A stretch of DNA of 64,000 nt from Hydractinia symbiolongicarpus (lineage: Eukaryota; Cnidaria; Hydrozoa; Anthoathecata; Hydractiniidae), in NCBI RefSeq assembly GCF_029227915.1, contig NC_079880.1, positions 21,700,501 through 21,764,500 of the forward strand. The letters are read 5' to 3'. A program made the translations under genes and the position numbers. Below are positions 35,414-62,009 of this stretch, piece by piece (position 1 is the stretch's first letter; every line of letters starts with the position of its first letter). Below the pieces are notes generated by a model. It was not told the origin of the DNA. It saw only the letters and a list, made by a program, of their open reading frames with translations, and did not search any database.

Positions 35414-37135
35414 TCATTCAATAACAGTATAAACGTCAGCACATGATCTACCAGAATTATCATCTTCACTTGTGTTATATAAATCCTCGGTATACCAGAT
35501 TCTGAATATATCATCAATTGTCACATCGATATGATCATTAAATATGACACAAGGTGAGTTATGATGGAAACCTGGAAGTATATACTTCGTGGTTGCGTTT
35601 TCATTCTTAGGCAATATGACTTTATTGTTATTGTTCGTAATTAGGGTTCTAATGGAGTCATTGTCCGCAATGCAACCCCATTTGGACCCTTTAGTAGATT
35701 CTGTTGTCCAACAGCTTAATGTACCTTCTTTGCTATGTTGAAGTTTTAATTTCGTGAGTGTGCCATTTCGATGAATTTGAAATTCACCATAACTGTTGTT
35801 TCTTGCTCCGAAACAAATATTAGCTGCTTGTAATTCCCAATCTGTAACAAAACAAATGCACCTGAGTCAAAAACTGCATGTTTCCGATAAGCTAAAATAG
35901 CATCGGCAATCCACTGTGCTTAAGTCAATTAAATTGGAATATTCTTCGCCGTAAAATATTGACTTTTTAAGGAACACGCTTTATAGGAAGCACTTAGCCA
36001 TAGCCAAGTGTTTGTGATTTCTAGGATCAGCGATACTTTATTTTACATTTTTGATCTTCATGTTCTGGAAGAAAGGGGGGAGGTAGAATCACTTTTAGTT
36101 TGTAGTCCATCCCATGTAAAAAGGAACCTTAGTACAAACAAACTTCCGTTTAATTTGATTTAGTGTAGTCTATGGAAAAAATCCCAACTTAAAGAACAAA
36201 AAGCTGGGACAAGACCTGTTACGATCGGTAAACAACACACGGTCGATAAAAATATTGCTACTTTGATACGGCCGGTAAATGAGGCGGGATTGCCAACTGG
36301 ATATATTTTCCGTAACAATATTCTTATCGTGATTGGCCGACAGTAACCACTATAAAATTCTTAAGTCTTTCCAACTCTTTCTGTCCTCTTTTACAACACG
36401 AAGAGAAAATTCTTAACCTCGACTTTCTCTGTAGATTTTCTTTAGCACACTGGCTATATAAAAAAGTAACTCAAACACAAAGCAAAAATTACTAAAAAAA
36501 AGTAACTCAAACACACCTAGGGGCTCAACGGACCGCATAAATTTTTTTTGCATAATTACCATAATATATGTGATAATTTTGAGATCCGTATAAGGCCTTT
36601 TTAAAAATAAATGAATTAGCTAAAAACCTCCACAATGGCAAACAGGATCTATTCCACACAGACTTTGACAAACACCACTTCGGCAACAACTTCTCGTTCC
36701 ACAAAATAAAGGATCAATCTAGGAAAGAAAACTATAACAAATCGAAGATACGAAATGCGTCATACAAGTACAGCTGAAAAGCTGCAAAAAAATGGACCAG
36801 TGGAACAAAATATGATTATAATTAACCTCAAATGTTTTCAAAATAGTTTCTTTGCCTTGAATTTGAATTCCTTCGTCTCCTTCTTTGGCATTTTTTATCA
36901 GTTTCCAACATTTCCCTGGCCCCATACCACCTTCTTTCTCCTTGAAGATAACCTTTTCGCACTCTACATCCCCTTGACAATTTAAAATACACGATGTCTT
37001 TAACTTACTTCCCTGGTATATAAACTTTTTACTCTCAACTATCTCTTTCACTTCCTTTGTCTGGTAAAATTGAGACTGTACGTAAACAAAAGCCACTGCG
37101 AAAATGGCAGCATATTTTAAGAAGCCTGTTTGCAT
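35414..37135 (-). CDS. secreted cysteine-rich protein, PAN-like front and cnidarian-type C-terminal domain
   Basis: Three exons join to 275 codons plus stop: 36827-37135, 36628-36718 and 35414-35841. Phases are 0 then 1, and all borders are GT-AG. Residues 1-21 are a signal peptide. Exon 1 goes on with a module carrying CILNCQGDVECEKVIF and GKCWKLI, which resembles a PAN/Apple-like fold with four cysteines. Exon 2 is a 30-residue cysteine knot or EGF-like insert (CGTRSCC...CQSLCG...CHCG). Exon 3 is a domain I know from many cnidarian secreted proteins: it opens WELQAANICFGARNNSYG, has GFHHNSP in the middle and closes with FRIWYTEDLYN and DNSGRSCADVY. Function is not known, but adhesion or matrix roles are likely from the domain mix. 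The gene ends about 300 bases from the BEL/Pao relic on the opposite strand. Confidence 0.78.
36130..36620. other. intron 2 of the PAN-like gene, no element recognised
   Basis: It contains a short duplicated block AAAAAGTAACTCAAACAC near 36463 and 36499. No other structure is seen. Confidence 0.4.
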
Positions 37136-37460
37136 GATGACGACTTCAGAGTAAAGATAGTTTGTTTTTCTTCATTTTCGAAATCTTCTTTCCGAAATGT
37201 ATTGTATTGAAATGAAAACAATCTTTCATAACTAATGAAGACGATAGATATGCTTCATTAACGATTGACACTCTATTCTTAAGAGCAATAAAGAGACACG
37301 TAAAATTAACACATATACAAAACGAGCATTCAACGCCTTTCTATTTATGTGTTTTCTATGTATATTTCGCGTCGTCATGGTAGGCTATGAGCCAATAGCA
37401 AGTGAACCAGCACCGGAAGTTTTTGTTGATAGTTGCGATACTAAACATATTAATGCTCCA

Positions 37461-37938
37461 TTAAAGCTACATTCACATGTACGTAATCTTTTACGTAAGA
37501 ACTTTTAACATAAGGAACGTAAGAAAATATATTCTTACGTATAGTTTTTGCACATGCGCGTACGTTTTCAGTAAGTAACTTACAGTATCTAGTTTAAATC
37601 ATTTTTTAATATGACGGCGGTGTTTTAATAAGCGTCACCTTTGTTTTTTAAATACTAACTGTCGTAATAAAAAGACAACGACAGTGTCGTAAAAATGCAG
37701 CTACGGGATTATTGAATACGAATGAAGGAGCTTGGATGAGAATTAATCTTCGGTGTTTTTTGTTTTAACTTTTATCCCCGCACAGAGTGTCTCAAAAAGC
37801 ATTTTTTTTAGGTAATTTCATTTAAAATTGTCTGAGCAAGTTACGTTATCTTTTACGTAAGATCAGAGAAGGAAATAAACATCCTCCCCTGTGTACCTGC
37901 TTAAATAAAAGAAATACGCACATGTGAATGTAGCTTAA
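37461..37938. mobile_element. MITE of 478 bp flanked by TTAA
   Basis: The left end reads TTAAAGCTACATTCACATGT and the right end ACATGTGAATGTAGCTTAA. TTAA on both sides fits a piggyBac-type target, but the ends lack the usual CCC. Inner TTACGTAAGA blocks are also inverted (near 37490 and 37855). No ORF is seen. Confidence 0.7.
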
Positions 37939-37939
37939 G

Positions 37940-40900
37940 GGAAAATGTTTTTATTTTTAAATATTTTTTTTCGCATTTATCCTAATTTAGTTTGACCAGA
38001 AATATAAATAATTAGAAAAACAAATATATCACATCAGAGAAAAATGCGTACTAAATTAAGAACTGCTAGAATTATTTTTAGAAACATATTCACACGCAGT
38101 AATTAAATAATAATGAAAGAATAACTGAAGCAACCGATTGAGCAGTACAATGAAGTGTGATACGTGTTACACTTTTTTGTTTTTGTTTTGTAAATTTTTA
38201 TCCTGATTAAAATCTCCTGTAAACATAAAACTACGCACTCAATTAGGGACCTTGAAATTTATCTTTAAAAGAGGGTTAGCAAATATTAGTCATGCGCAAT
38301 AAATTAGGGATAATAATATTTCTTATACTTACTATGAGATAGAAAAATATCTGAGCTTTCTATTGTATTGTACTGTAGCAAAAACTTTCTTGTAATACAG
38401 CATAGAAATTGCCCTTTTTTTTCAAGAATAAAAAAATGCTCAAAATTTGTCTAGTTTGTTAGTCATAAATTTTTAAAATTCTCTGATAAAAATTCTTGAA
38501 TATTGTTTTCTTCGTAAACCAGCTGTTGTTTCGCTTAGAAGAATTGCCTTTCTTTACGGAACGCGTTTTGTGCTGATGATCTAGGACCGAAAAACAATAA
38601 TGACGTAGTTAAAAAACAAAGATTTGACATAAGATAGATAAGGATGTGATAAGGTGAGGTAAGATGACATAAAGATGTGGTAAAACGCCATGCAAAACTG
38701 AATGGCGTTGAAAAAAGTTAAGAAAAATTAAATCAAGTCAATGAATTAAAAAAATCATATCTTCTTGTCATCTTCTTGTGTGCCTGCAAATATTAAAGCA
38801 TTCCTTCTCTCTAACTTTGTTTACGACTAAATATTTTTTGAAGCTAGCCTAATGCGAAAAAAAAAAATGGCTTCATATGAAACAGCTTGAAAGGTTGTTT
38901 ATGAATCTTTTTATTTATTTAAAAATCTCGAACGATCGTCAAGGTTTATTGACTTAGAAGTTTGATAATTATGCTAATTAATGCATGAAAAAATGTATTA
39001 GAAAAAAATGAGGTGCTCTTTTAAGGGTTTATGTGGTGATGATGTTTTTACCTATCCAGTTTGATAGTTTGAACATATTTACATGAATATTAATACTTAG
39101 TTACCCTTTATTATCATTCATGCCAGCTTTTGTATCTAATCATCAAATCGATGATGTCATAATTCCGCATAATTATATAAACTTTCAAAACTAATATCTC
39201 GGAAATCAATAAAGATTATTTAAAATATTAAAAATATTTATGTAATATTGAGAAAAGTAAAATGCGTGTTCATAACATATCAGCGTTTATTTTTCTGTCT
39301 TCTATTTACTAGCTGCAACTGACGTGCAGTAGGTAAGCTTTGAAACTTCTTTCAATTTTCATGTTAGTACCACAAGACACCCTTATTATGTTTACAAATC
39401 TGGCGAATTGTGAACCTTGTAACAAGTGTTAATTATTCGTTAATAAGCGAAAGCTTGTTTAATATTGTTCACTGAAAAATAACAAACAATAAAGCTAATT
39501 TACCATGACTATTACATCACAATTAAATTAGCGTCGGTCTTTTGAAAATTCAGTTTCATAAAAAATGCACGTTTTTACAGAGATGCTACCCTATTGCAAC
39601 TGGGCTTGTAAGAGCTCTGAATCGCTGGGAAAAGGGGGGTTAATTTGGTTCCCCCTATGTATCTTTTGATTGGTAAATGGTATTTACTTCAAATTTAATA
39701 GGGAGTTGGTATTTAATGAGTAAAGTTCATTTGAGAAAAAAAATTCATGATGACGGCATTATTTTTAGGTGACGTCATCAAAACTCCCCAATTTGGTTTC
39801 TTAGAGCTAATGAGAGTGCGCAATCAGTTTTATTAGTTACAACATTAATTTTTATTCAAATAATTCAAAATTAACTTTTTTTTAGGTAATGTCACTTTTA
39901 CTATCACGTCATTGTCATCGGAAAAAGGGGGCGTGTCCCTGTACAGCACATCACTATAATTAAAAAAGTATCAAAGGTTATGATTAATTTTTTTTTCACT
40001 AAGAGTAAAGATTAAGTAGATATTTGTAATCCTTGTAAAATCTGCAAGAAAATGATATATAACGCTACTTCTTTGAACTAAAGAAATATCTGTCATAACC
40101 AACAACAATACTTTTTTTTTCACTTTTCCAAAATATACTGCCAGCTTCGAACGATAGTTTGTTATGATGAGATAGCGCCAAATTTGAAAAAAATACAGAC
40201 CGGAAACATTCATCAACAAAACAAACGCGCAATATGGTGGCTTCATTTTTATTCACGAATCTTGACTTTCTTTATCTTTACTCGCAAATTCGTTCATTAA
40301 GTTCAGTAGTATAAAAGAATAAAAACGTCACATGTTGTTCAACAGTTTTTCTATTTCGATCTTCAATCTTTTCTACATTATAACATAAATTCTGTCTGAA
40401 AATTTTCGTTTTTCTAATTTTTTTAAAAAAGGACCAGTGCATAGAAATTATATCAGAAAACCAATAAAAACTGCAGTTTTTAAACTCAATATTTTCGCTA
40501 TTTTAATATTTATCTAAGGCTCTATTTATAAAGTTGGATCCTGAAGACCCTTTTTTAGAACTTGATTAAATATATGTACGATATAAATGCTTCTAGCCTT
40601 CTTTTTCTGTCATTTTCCGTAATCAATACTTTTGAAATTTGGTTAAAATTCGTTCAAAAGACTTTCCCATACATTTTATGACATTATTAATCTTGTCCGA
40701 AAACTTTTCCGCCAAATCTTTTTACCTCTTACTGTATGTATATCGACTCGTAACCATCACAATAAAGAGAAAGATATTCCATTGTTTTTTACTTTAGCCA
40801 CTCGTTTGACAAAATTACTTAATTATAAAAATTGAGCACTTACAACGACGGGGCCGGTCGGTCTAATCTTTAAAATCAACACCCATCATAAAATTTTAAT

Positions 40901-41140
40901 CAACTGTGTCGCAGCTGTATCTATTATTATTCCGAATATTTATTACAGGATATAGCCACTTCGGTGTTGGAAACACTGTTATCAATGTGGGTCCTCTGTC
41001 CAAAACAACAAATACGTTAAATGCACGGGCTTAAAAATTGCACAGCAAAAAAAAAAACTTTTATCTTTTTTTTATCAAATATACATATTTTTTAACCATG
41101 TAGCCTATAAATATACATTCAACACGTTTAAACATGTTAA
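37940..41140. other. no gene recognised; spacer downstream of the astacin gene
   Basis: Two overlapping minus frames near 39971-40256 have no motif that I know. The rest is AT-rich with short repeats. No further exon of the astacin gene is required by the model. Confidence 0.4.
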
Positions 41141-41147
41141 AAATATA

Positions 41148-41153
41148 TTTATT
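41148..41153 (-). promoter_or_regulatory. candidate poly(A) signal of the astacin gene
   Basis: AATAAA on the minus strand lies about 105 bases after the proposed stop at 41258-41260. Confidence 0.45.
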
Positions 41154-41257
41154 AAATACGTTAAAAAATTATATATGTTGAAAACATAGTTAATAGATTG
41201 ATTTTTCAATAAATTATCTATGGATCCATAGATGATAACTTGAAAATAACTTGAAGC

Positions 41258-55023
<13,766 letters not shown>

Positions 55024-55123
55024 CTAAAAAAATTTTGTGACAAGATATTAGGATTAATAAATAATTCTGACGAAACAGTTGTTATAAAAAATAAAATATT
55101 AGTACCGTTTACACGTTACGTTT

Positions 55124-55156
55124 ACGCGGTTAGATGTATTAAACATCTAACCGCGT
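55124..55156. repeat. perfect 14-bp stem hairpin
   Basis: ACGCGGTTAGATGT and ACATCTAACCGCGT pair perfectly with a five-base spacer. It stands about 100 bp upstream of the first micro-exon. Confidence 0.7.
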
Positions 55157-56118
55157 GATAAATTCTGTTTGTCGCCTGTTTTTTATTTGTCCGTATGTCA
55201 TTACAAATTCTTTATTTCAGTGCAATCCATTCGAAAAACGTTTAAATATATCAGTTTAGAAATCTATAAGTTTCAATATTTTTAGTTGTCTAAAAATGCA
55301 AATTCTGGTTTCCCAACCTTTTTTCTGTATTATTTCTTAGCGTCCAAAACTCGGTATTATGTGTCATCTTATTTTTTGTAAAATGGCGTGTCCTATATAC
55401 TACAAAATATATATTTGAAAAATTGTTTACTACACACTAACAAATCAAGGCTAGATATACATACAAATATATGAACATACTAATTACTATTTACTCATAT
55501 TCTGTATTGTTTTTTTTCTTCACAAATGGAATCACAGGCTAATCTCGCTTCTCCGAGTTTTTTCTGGTTAAATTATGGTCGAGGTGACTTTCTCCTAAAA
55601 ATGGCGCGTTTGAAAAGCTACTTGCTTGCATGTTAAATGGACCTTTGTTGTGGTTATTATCAATTTAACGCTGTCAATAAGTTATATGTTGGTGTCTAAA
55701 CAAATCACATGGAAAACCTCCGTGCAGAGGACTAAAAAATACCTAACTTCCTGACTTAAAAGTTCATATACTCTTTAGTGCAACGTTTTTATAAAAAGCT
55801 GGAACTTCAGTATTTCATCAAATACTATTAATTTATTAACATGAAAACATTTACTTTTTGCATAATAACGAGAGTGAAAACTGAAGGCACTTACTACAAA
55901 ATTTATAGAGATTTGTGTTCTTGCTTAATTAAATTAAAATAAAATTGTCATGGTAGCTGTGAAATAGTAACTTCTAACTAATTGTTTGTCGTATTAGTTA
56001 TAAAAGGTGTAAAAAAGAGTACTTATGCAATACAATTATATCCTTCCGACGTAGCTGAAAGTGATAAAACATGTTTATAACGGCTGTCTCCTTACTTTAA
56101 AAATCCAGACGTTCCTAC

Positions 56119-56197
56119 CACATTTTCCCAAATATTTTTCTAGGGTTGTAGCTATATAGCTTAGTTGCATGAGTAATCCACAAACCATTTTCAACAT
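56119..56197 (-). CDS. candidate first exon (signal peptide) of the astacin gene
   Basis: An ATG at 56197 (reading down) after an in-frame TGA opens 26 codons, MLKMVCGLLMQLSYIATT and more, and ends in phase 1 at donor GTAGGA. The phase fits the linker exon at 54976-55023. The hydrophobic stretch is weak for a signal peptide, so another first exon is possible. Confidence 0.3.
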
Positions 56198-56606
56198 TTG
56201 TTTCGTTCAATGATATTCAAAATAAATATTATTGCGGTTATGTAACTGTCACGATTATTTAACTTCTACACTACCTTTGCCACTACTCTTTCATATTGAC
56301 TATCAATAATCATACATTTGTATCAAACATTGCTGTGGTTAACCTAATACACCTAATACTTAGGTACAGTCCGAAAGTAATATGAATTAATAAAGCATAT
56401 AGCTTAAAATTTTTTTTACAGTTTTAAATGGGAGAAAGTAAATATGTTTTGTGAAATGAGCCTCCAAAGAAAAGAAAATTTCTTTTCACAAAGCAAAATC
56501 ACTAGAAATTTCGCGTGCCTAACTCTCTCAATACAAAATTTTAGAATGCGGATGTCGTGGACATCATGTTGTGCAAAAATTTTCAAATTACTTTTTATTT
56601 GACATA

Positions 56607-57201
56607 CCGTAAATGATCGAATAAGCCCCCACCCAAAAACCCATTTTGACAAATAAGCCCCCACTCCCGAATAAGTCCCCATGAGGGCTTATTTGAACTC
56701 ACTGTAATTTTAATATAGTTGATAGGGACTGAGAAAATACTATTATAACAATTGATTAAATGGTATTTATTTCGCCGGTTTAGGTATTAATAACACTCGT
56801 AGTTATAATATCCAATTCAAAGTTAGGGTGTTTTTTTAACTTGTCGCACACTATATTTCCGAATATCTTGCTCCCTGTCAAAGCAACATACTTTGCTGGA
56901 ACAACAAGTCCGACCTCCCTTTTTTTTCTTTCGAACCATTATATTGAGATTGATTGGTGTTTGTTTTTATTTACTATATTTTATTGTTTTTATTTACTAT
57001 ATTTTATTTACTATATATATTTTTAGAAAGATATGTTGCGTTTATTAAAATCGTTGTTTTTACCACACTAGATTTTTGGATAACTTTATAAGCCCCCAAT
57101 CCCATTTAACCCCCACCCCCACCCACCCTCCCGAATAAGCACCCTCCCTGAAAACCCATTTTGACAAATAAACCCTGGGGGGCTTAATCGATCATTTACG
57201 G
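56607..57201. mobile_element. MITE of 595 bp with TA target duplication
   Basis: CCGTAAATGATCGAATAAGC at the left and its inverted relative (GGCTTAATCGATCATTTACGG) at the right, each flanked by TA, fit a Tc1/mariner-type non-autonomous element. Pyrimidine-rich CCCCCA blocks repeat near both ends. No transposase is seen. Confidence 0.75.
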
Positions 57202-57299
57202 TATTTGAAATTCTAAATAATATTTTTTTGAAAAACGACCTGAGGACGAGGCCTAAAATGTGACAAAAAAGCAAGAACATCTGAAAGAAGCTGTGAATT

Positions 57300-58930
57300 G
57301 CTTGGAAAAGCCCTTACAATTTAGCACTTCAATGCTAAGAACAATGGATTTACTCTTACTTTTCCCACTGCACCACAATAAAAAATCAAATTAGAATAGT
57401 AATTCTAAAACCACAAATGTGTGATTGATGAACTTTAAGTATTGCTATTATCAATATCTATTTTATATACACTTGTTAATAGAAAATGTGATTTATGTAT
57501 TTATCATAAAGTTTGCTCACTAATCTTGTGTTCATGTTGCTTGGTATTTTGGTATCTTTATTTCGCAAAACAAAAATGGGTATAAAAATAGCTCAATATC
57601 ATCAATAAAGTTTGCTAGGCATAATATTTAAATTTTACAAGTTTTTAACTTTTAGCTTAATTAAAAAGCATTACAAAAGACATTATTATTTTGAAGAAAA
57701 ACATACTAAAAATTTGCTTCCTGGATAGTGCCATATTTATGTGATTCAAAGATGTTTCTTCTTTTGTTTATCTCTTTTAGATTTTAGTAAAAGCCTTAAA
57801 ATACACGCATTTTATCTCTCATTTGTAGGAGGTTACGCGGTTAAATTGATAAAAAAAGTAACAAAAAAGTGGGAGATTGTAGGAAACTCTTTTCAAACTT
57901 TCACTTTAAAAATTGCTAATTTTGTGTAATATACATAATATATGTAAAAAAGGAAAAAATGGATGAAATGTATTATGAATTACATTAAATAAATATCAGG
58001 GTTTCTGCCAAGTGCTGAGACTAATTTATGGGCCGAAAAAATGTTAAAAACAAAATTTTGGTTGAATGAAAATCTAAAAAAGTTGAAGTTTGTATGAGAA
58101 ATTATATTTTCAGGTAGTCTGTATGTGATTGTAGGAGATTTTGTATGAGATTGTATGATTTTGTATGAAAGTGGGCACCCTGGATGAGATGAAAAAATTC
58201 CACTAGCTAGAATTTCGCTGTTATATTCTTATTTAAATTTGCCGTGAGAGGTTTAAAACCACACGGAATGTAATTGTTTTAATTAATTAATTTACGGGTA
58301 AATTAAACATTATTGGAATTTCCCGTCCGTTCATGCTCTGTTGTGCGTTTTTGCAAAATAATATCAGTGTTAGTCTAAAAATTTAATTACGCAAAAGTCT
58401 CGAGTATTTAATTTTATTTATTTTCTCTTGTACATGCTTTATTAACGATAAGTTAACAGGTAAAGTTGTTATTACTATCTTTTTTTATCTCGTTTAAAAC
58501 GTTTGTATTCTTTGCAATTTTTTAAAGAATGTAAAAATTTAACGATAAGAAAAAAAAATTTAATTCTGTGTATGTTTCGTCTATCTTATTCCTGACTTTT
58601 ATTGCAATTGAGAAATCGATTTTTAGGTTAGACAACTAGTCTATTATATTAATTCTCCGGTTTCGTCTGTTTTAAAAAGCAAAGTCGATAATATTTTGTA
58701 CAATCTTTTTCAAAAGCGCCTTTAAAACATATTTTATGTATTTTGTAAAACTTAAGGTTGTATCTTTAATTGGCTAAAACAAACCATGTGATAAAATGAA
58801 ATAATTTCATTAGCTAAGAATTTTGCTAATTGTGTTCTTATTTGCCGTGACGAGTTTTAAAACCACAGAAAAAGTAATTTATTTGTTACTCTCTTTAAAA
58901 ATAGCCGTATTCCATGTTCAAAAGAGTTGC
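57300..58930. other. spacer between the tandem genes, no exon recognised
   Basis: AT-rich. An ACTAGTC fragment lies near 58636. No good candidate for a promoter or first exon was found here. Confidence 0.35.
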
Positions 58931-58939
58931 GCGGCAGCT

Positions 58940-58945
58940 TTATTT
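58940..58945 (-). promoter_or_regulatory. candidate poly(A) signal of the upstream astacin-family gene
   Basis: AATAAA on the minus strand is about 180 bases after the proposed stop at 59122-59124. Confidence 0.35.
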
Positions 58946-59121
58946 TGAAAAAAAACAAAACATTTAAACCTCAAGGTCTTTGTAACCGTTCGTCAAAAAG
59001 ATCTATACATTTTTCTTGATGAGCGTGTCAAGCTCTACACAATGGAGGCATTGAGTATACAAATTTTTAAAAGTTAAAACTAAGTAAACACTGTTTCCAT
59101 GAGTGCCTGCCTGTATAGTTT

Positions 59122-61998
59122 TCAAAGTTTTTTTAGTAGTAACCCTGTTACAAAAAAAAAATAAATAAAAAAAATGCATAACTAACCGTATGTATCAGAA
59201 GCTTGTCTTCCCTCACATTTTCCATCCTTGTAAAACGCAATATCATCAATTGCAATGTGGAGTTTATCATTAGGTTTGGTTGCAGTAAACGTTAGCTACA
59301 ATGAAGAGTATGTTGAAAAACTTTAATGGCTACAAAGTTTGTGTAGTTACAAAAATATATTTATGTGAAAAAAAACAGCGAAACTTAATTCTCATAATGT
59401 AAATCTGTTATTATTTTCAGTTGTTTAAACCATGTTGACCATAGGCACCGAGGTTAGAACCATTAAACTTGGTTATCAAGCCTGGTTATTGTGATAAATA
59501 AGAAAAAAAAGGAATTACAACTTTTGCAAACTTATGTTGAAATAAAATTAATATTTTAAAAGGTTGCGAACTAAATATTTTTTTTTGGTTGCAGTGAATA
59601 TTAGCTACAATACAGATTATGTCGAAAACTTTATTAGCTGCAAAAGTTTGTGCAGTTACAAAAACATAGTACATATAAAAAACAGCCAAACTTAATTCTC
59701 ATAATTTAATTCTGTTATTATTTTCAGTTGTTTAAACCGTGTTGGCCATAGGTGCTGAGGTTAGCACCATTAAACTTGGTTATCAAGCCTGGTTATTGTG
59801 ATAAATAAGAAAAAAAAGGAATTACAACTTTTGCAAACTTATGTTGAATTAAAAATCCAATATTTTAAAAGGTTGTGAACAGGATATTGCTTATTGATAT
59901 TCTTCAAGCAAAAATAATACCTCCCAAGTAAGCTTTTGTTAAGATTACGAAAGATTGCCCTAGGCCTAAACAAAGTTGTTCAGTTACCAAACATGATCTT
60001 GCAAATGGTTTGCAATGAGAAATACCTTTAATGAAGTAGAAAATATGTTGTGTCAAATGTTATGTTTCTGAAGGTATGGCAAACTGGTAATAACATTATA
60101 TCAAAATTTTGAATAAATTAATAAAGCCATTGCAATGCCCTTAAAACTTTAGGGCCAAATAACCTAGAAATGGGTTAGTAAAGGCAGTATTTTTCACCAT
60201 GTGGGTAACTAGGGACAACCTGGGACCAAATTGTGTAAGTTTCCCAAACCTGGGTCCCCGAATCCGTTTGAGAATGGACGGGTTGATGAGGTTATCAAAA
60301 AATCTTTAGACCTGTATATCAGCTTTTTATGCTATAAGCAATGGATAAAATAGCTAAACAAATTTCTGGATAAAGTTTTTGTGCAAGTCAGCAAATTTCT
60401 TAAACCATTATATCTTCTTAGGCATTCATAAAAAGCACATGACCATATACAGTTTTTTTATTCCTGCGTTAAGCTCTACACAATAGAGGCAACATGTAAA
60501 CAAATTTCTGAAATTGTTTTTTATATGTGGACAGATCATTGCTGACTTCATCAGAATTCAAATGACGGTTCTTTTTCATTGTTATTCTGCCTAAGTGGAT
60601 TTTTCCATGGGCTTTATCGACTAGTTTTTATATAAAAGTAAATAAACAATACCATGTATGTACCCTGAACAGGGTCAATAGAGACTTGGCCTGGATTCCA
60701 TTCATCTCCATATGATTGTGTATTGCTCTGCTTTGATTCCCATAAAATCTTATTTCCATTTGTACCTGGTCTTTCCATATGCAAGGTTAACCCTTCTAAT
60801 GCACCTTTCATGTGATACCAAAAAGTGAGACAGCTTCCTCTTGCAGAACCAGGCAATAGTGTACTGCGAAGAATAGCTTTATCGCCTGGATGACTTTCCT
60901 GGATACTGTATGTAGCGACAAATTGATCATAATCTGCAAATGTTACAATAGGAATACTTGACATGAGCAAAAAGTAGTTTAAGACTATGGACTTGATTAA
61001 GTAGACTTAAATTCTAGTCTGCTATGAGCATCAAAATGCTTAAAGTGTGTGTCTTTGCTTAAAGTGATATTCTATAAATTTTGGCTTTTTTAATGTATAC
61101 ACAGCCTGGAATTGTAACTACAATTGACAAAAATGCCACAGGTTCAATCTCACCTCAAAAATGTTACGTGAAACCTTAGGAAGGTAATAAATGTACGTCG
61201 GCTGAGCATGTGCCGAAATTTCACCATGGCTACAAAAAGGTATGAGTAGAAATTTTATGAACAAAAGAAAAAAAACCTACTTTGACCCCATAACTTTCCC
61301 CCCCCCCCCTCCTCATACAAATTGTGCAAAATTGTACAAAAAAAGTACTCACTGTGCATACTTGTATGACCAAAATCAGGTCCAAAGTGTCTCTGCGGAT
61401 CAGTTTCAAGAAACATGTATCTTGCATTTGGACTCTGGTCCTTCCATTTGAGACTTGGTAAGACAAAATTATCAAAAAAATCTAAAAAAATGTTAACTTG
61501 ACTTAACACACCTTTTTTCATATAAAGTAGATTTTTGTTTTCCTTTGTTTTTCAATGGACAGTCGTCTTGCTATACTACGTTAACAAAGTTCTCAAAATG
61601 GAAGATGTTTTTCTAGAAGATGCAAGGTAACATGCCAATAATAGATAGATAGTTACCCATATGAGTTTTTATTTTTTGTTTTTTTATTTGTTGATGTTTT
61701 TTTATTGTATCATTGTTGGAGAATATATTTTGTAAATATAAATTGTATATATTGTTTGTATCTGAGTCATCCACATAACAACATCATGGACCTGTACACA
61801 TTTGATTGATATAGCTCATATAATTTCTTGGTTTCAAAGATGAATTACCTGGAGCTTCACGAAAACTATACATGCAATTTCTTTTTTGCACAGTTTCGCC
61901 TTGACAATTTTTACCAACGCAAATTCTTTTCCGCTTCTGATTACCAATAGGACCACGCTTGTCACACGATTCCCAAGAGCTCCATAACTCCCAATATC
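59122..61998 (-). CDS. 3' end of a tandem astacin-family gene: TSP1, MAM, tail
   Basis: The exons are 61849-61998 (TSP1: YWELWSSWESCDKRGPIGNQ), 61353-61481 (MAM start: FFDNFVLPSLKWKDQSPNAR), 60653-60933 (GDKAILRST, CLTFWYHMKG, GDEWNPGQVSI), 59187-59295 (KLHIAIDDIAFYKDGKC) and a likely last exon 59122-59144 (LLLKKL then stop). Phases are 1, 1, 0, 1 and all borders are GT-AG. For exon 60653-60933 the donor GTATTG was chosen over the earlier GTACAT because only it keeps the frame. The number, order, phases and similar sizes of exons match the 3' end of the gene at 41-55 kb (44512 to 41258). I infer a tandem duplicate whose astacin part lies right of base 64000; that it has a protease domain is inferred, not seen. 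The short last exon is the least certain part. Confidence 0.78.
59275..59890. repeat. tandem duplication, unit about 309 bp, includes an exon edge
   Basis: The copies 59275-59583 and 59584-59890 share TTTGGTTGCAGT, CAGTTGTTTAAACC, AAACTTGGTTATCAAGCCTG and AAAAGGTTG. The copied part starts inside exon 59187-59295, so the second copy carries its acceptor side and about 20 coding bases. Confidence 0.85.
60160..60627 (-). mobile_element. ACTAGTC-type element, reverse orientation
   Basis: GGTTTGGGAAA/GACCCAGG, GGACGGGT and GGATTTTTCCATGGGC...CGACTAGT at its right end match the element at 7425-7835 in inverse sense. It lies just downstream of exon 60653-60933 in the intron. Confidence 0.6.
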
Positions 61999-62009
61999 CT
62001 AAAAGAAAA

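Noticed and set aside
40850-40985. Alternative last exons for the astacin gene near 40.9 kb
   Set aside because: The exon at 41258-41286 has a better pyrimidine tract, the right phase and a nearby poly(A) signal.
60653-60663. Donor GTACAT at 60663 for the large MAM exon
   Set aside because: It would leave a phase that does not fit the next exon at 59295. The donor GTATTG 11 bases later keeps the frame and restores the expected MAM strand.
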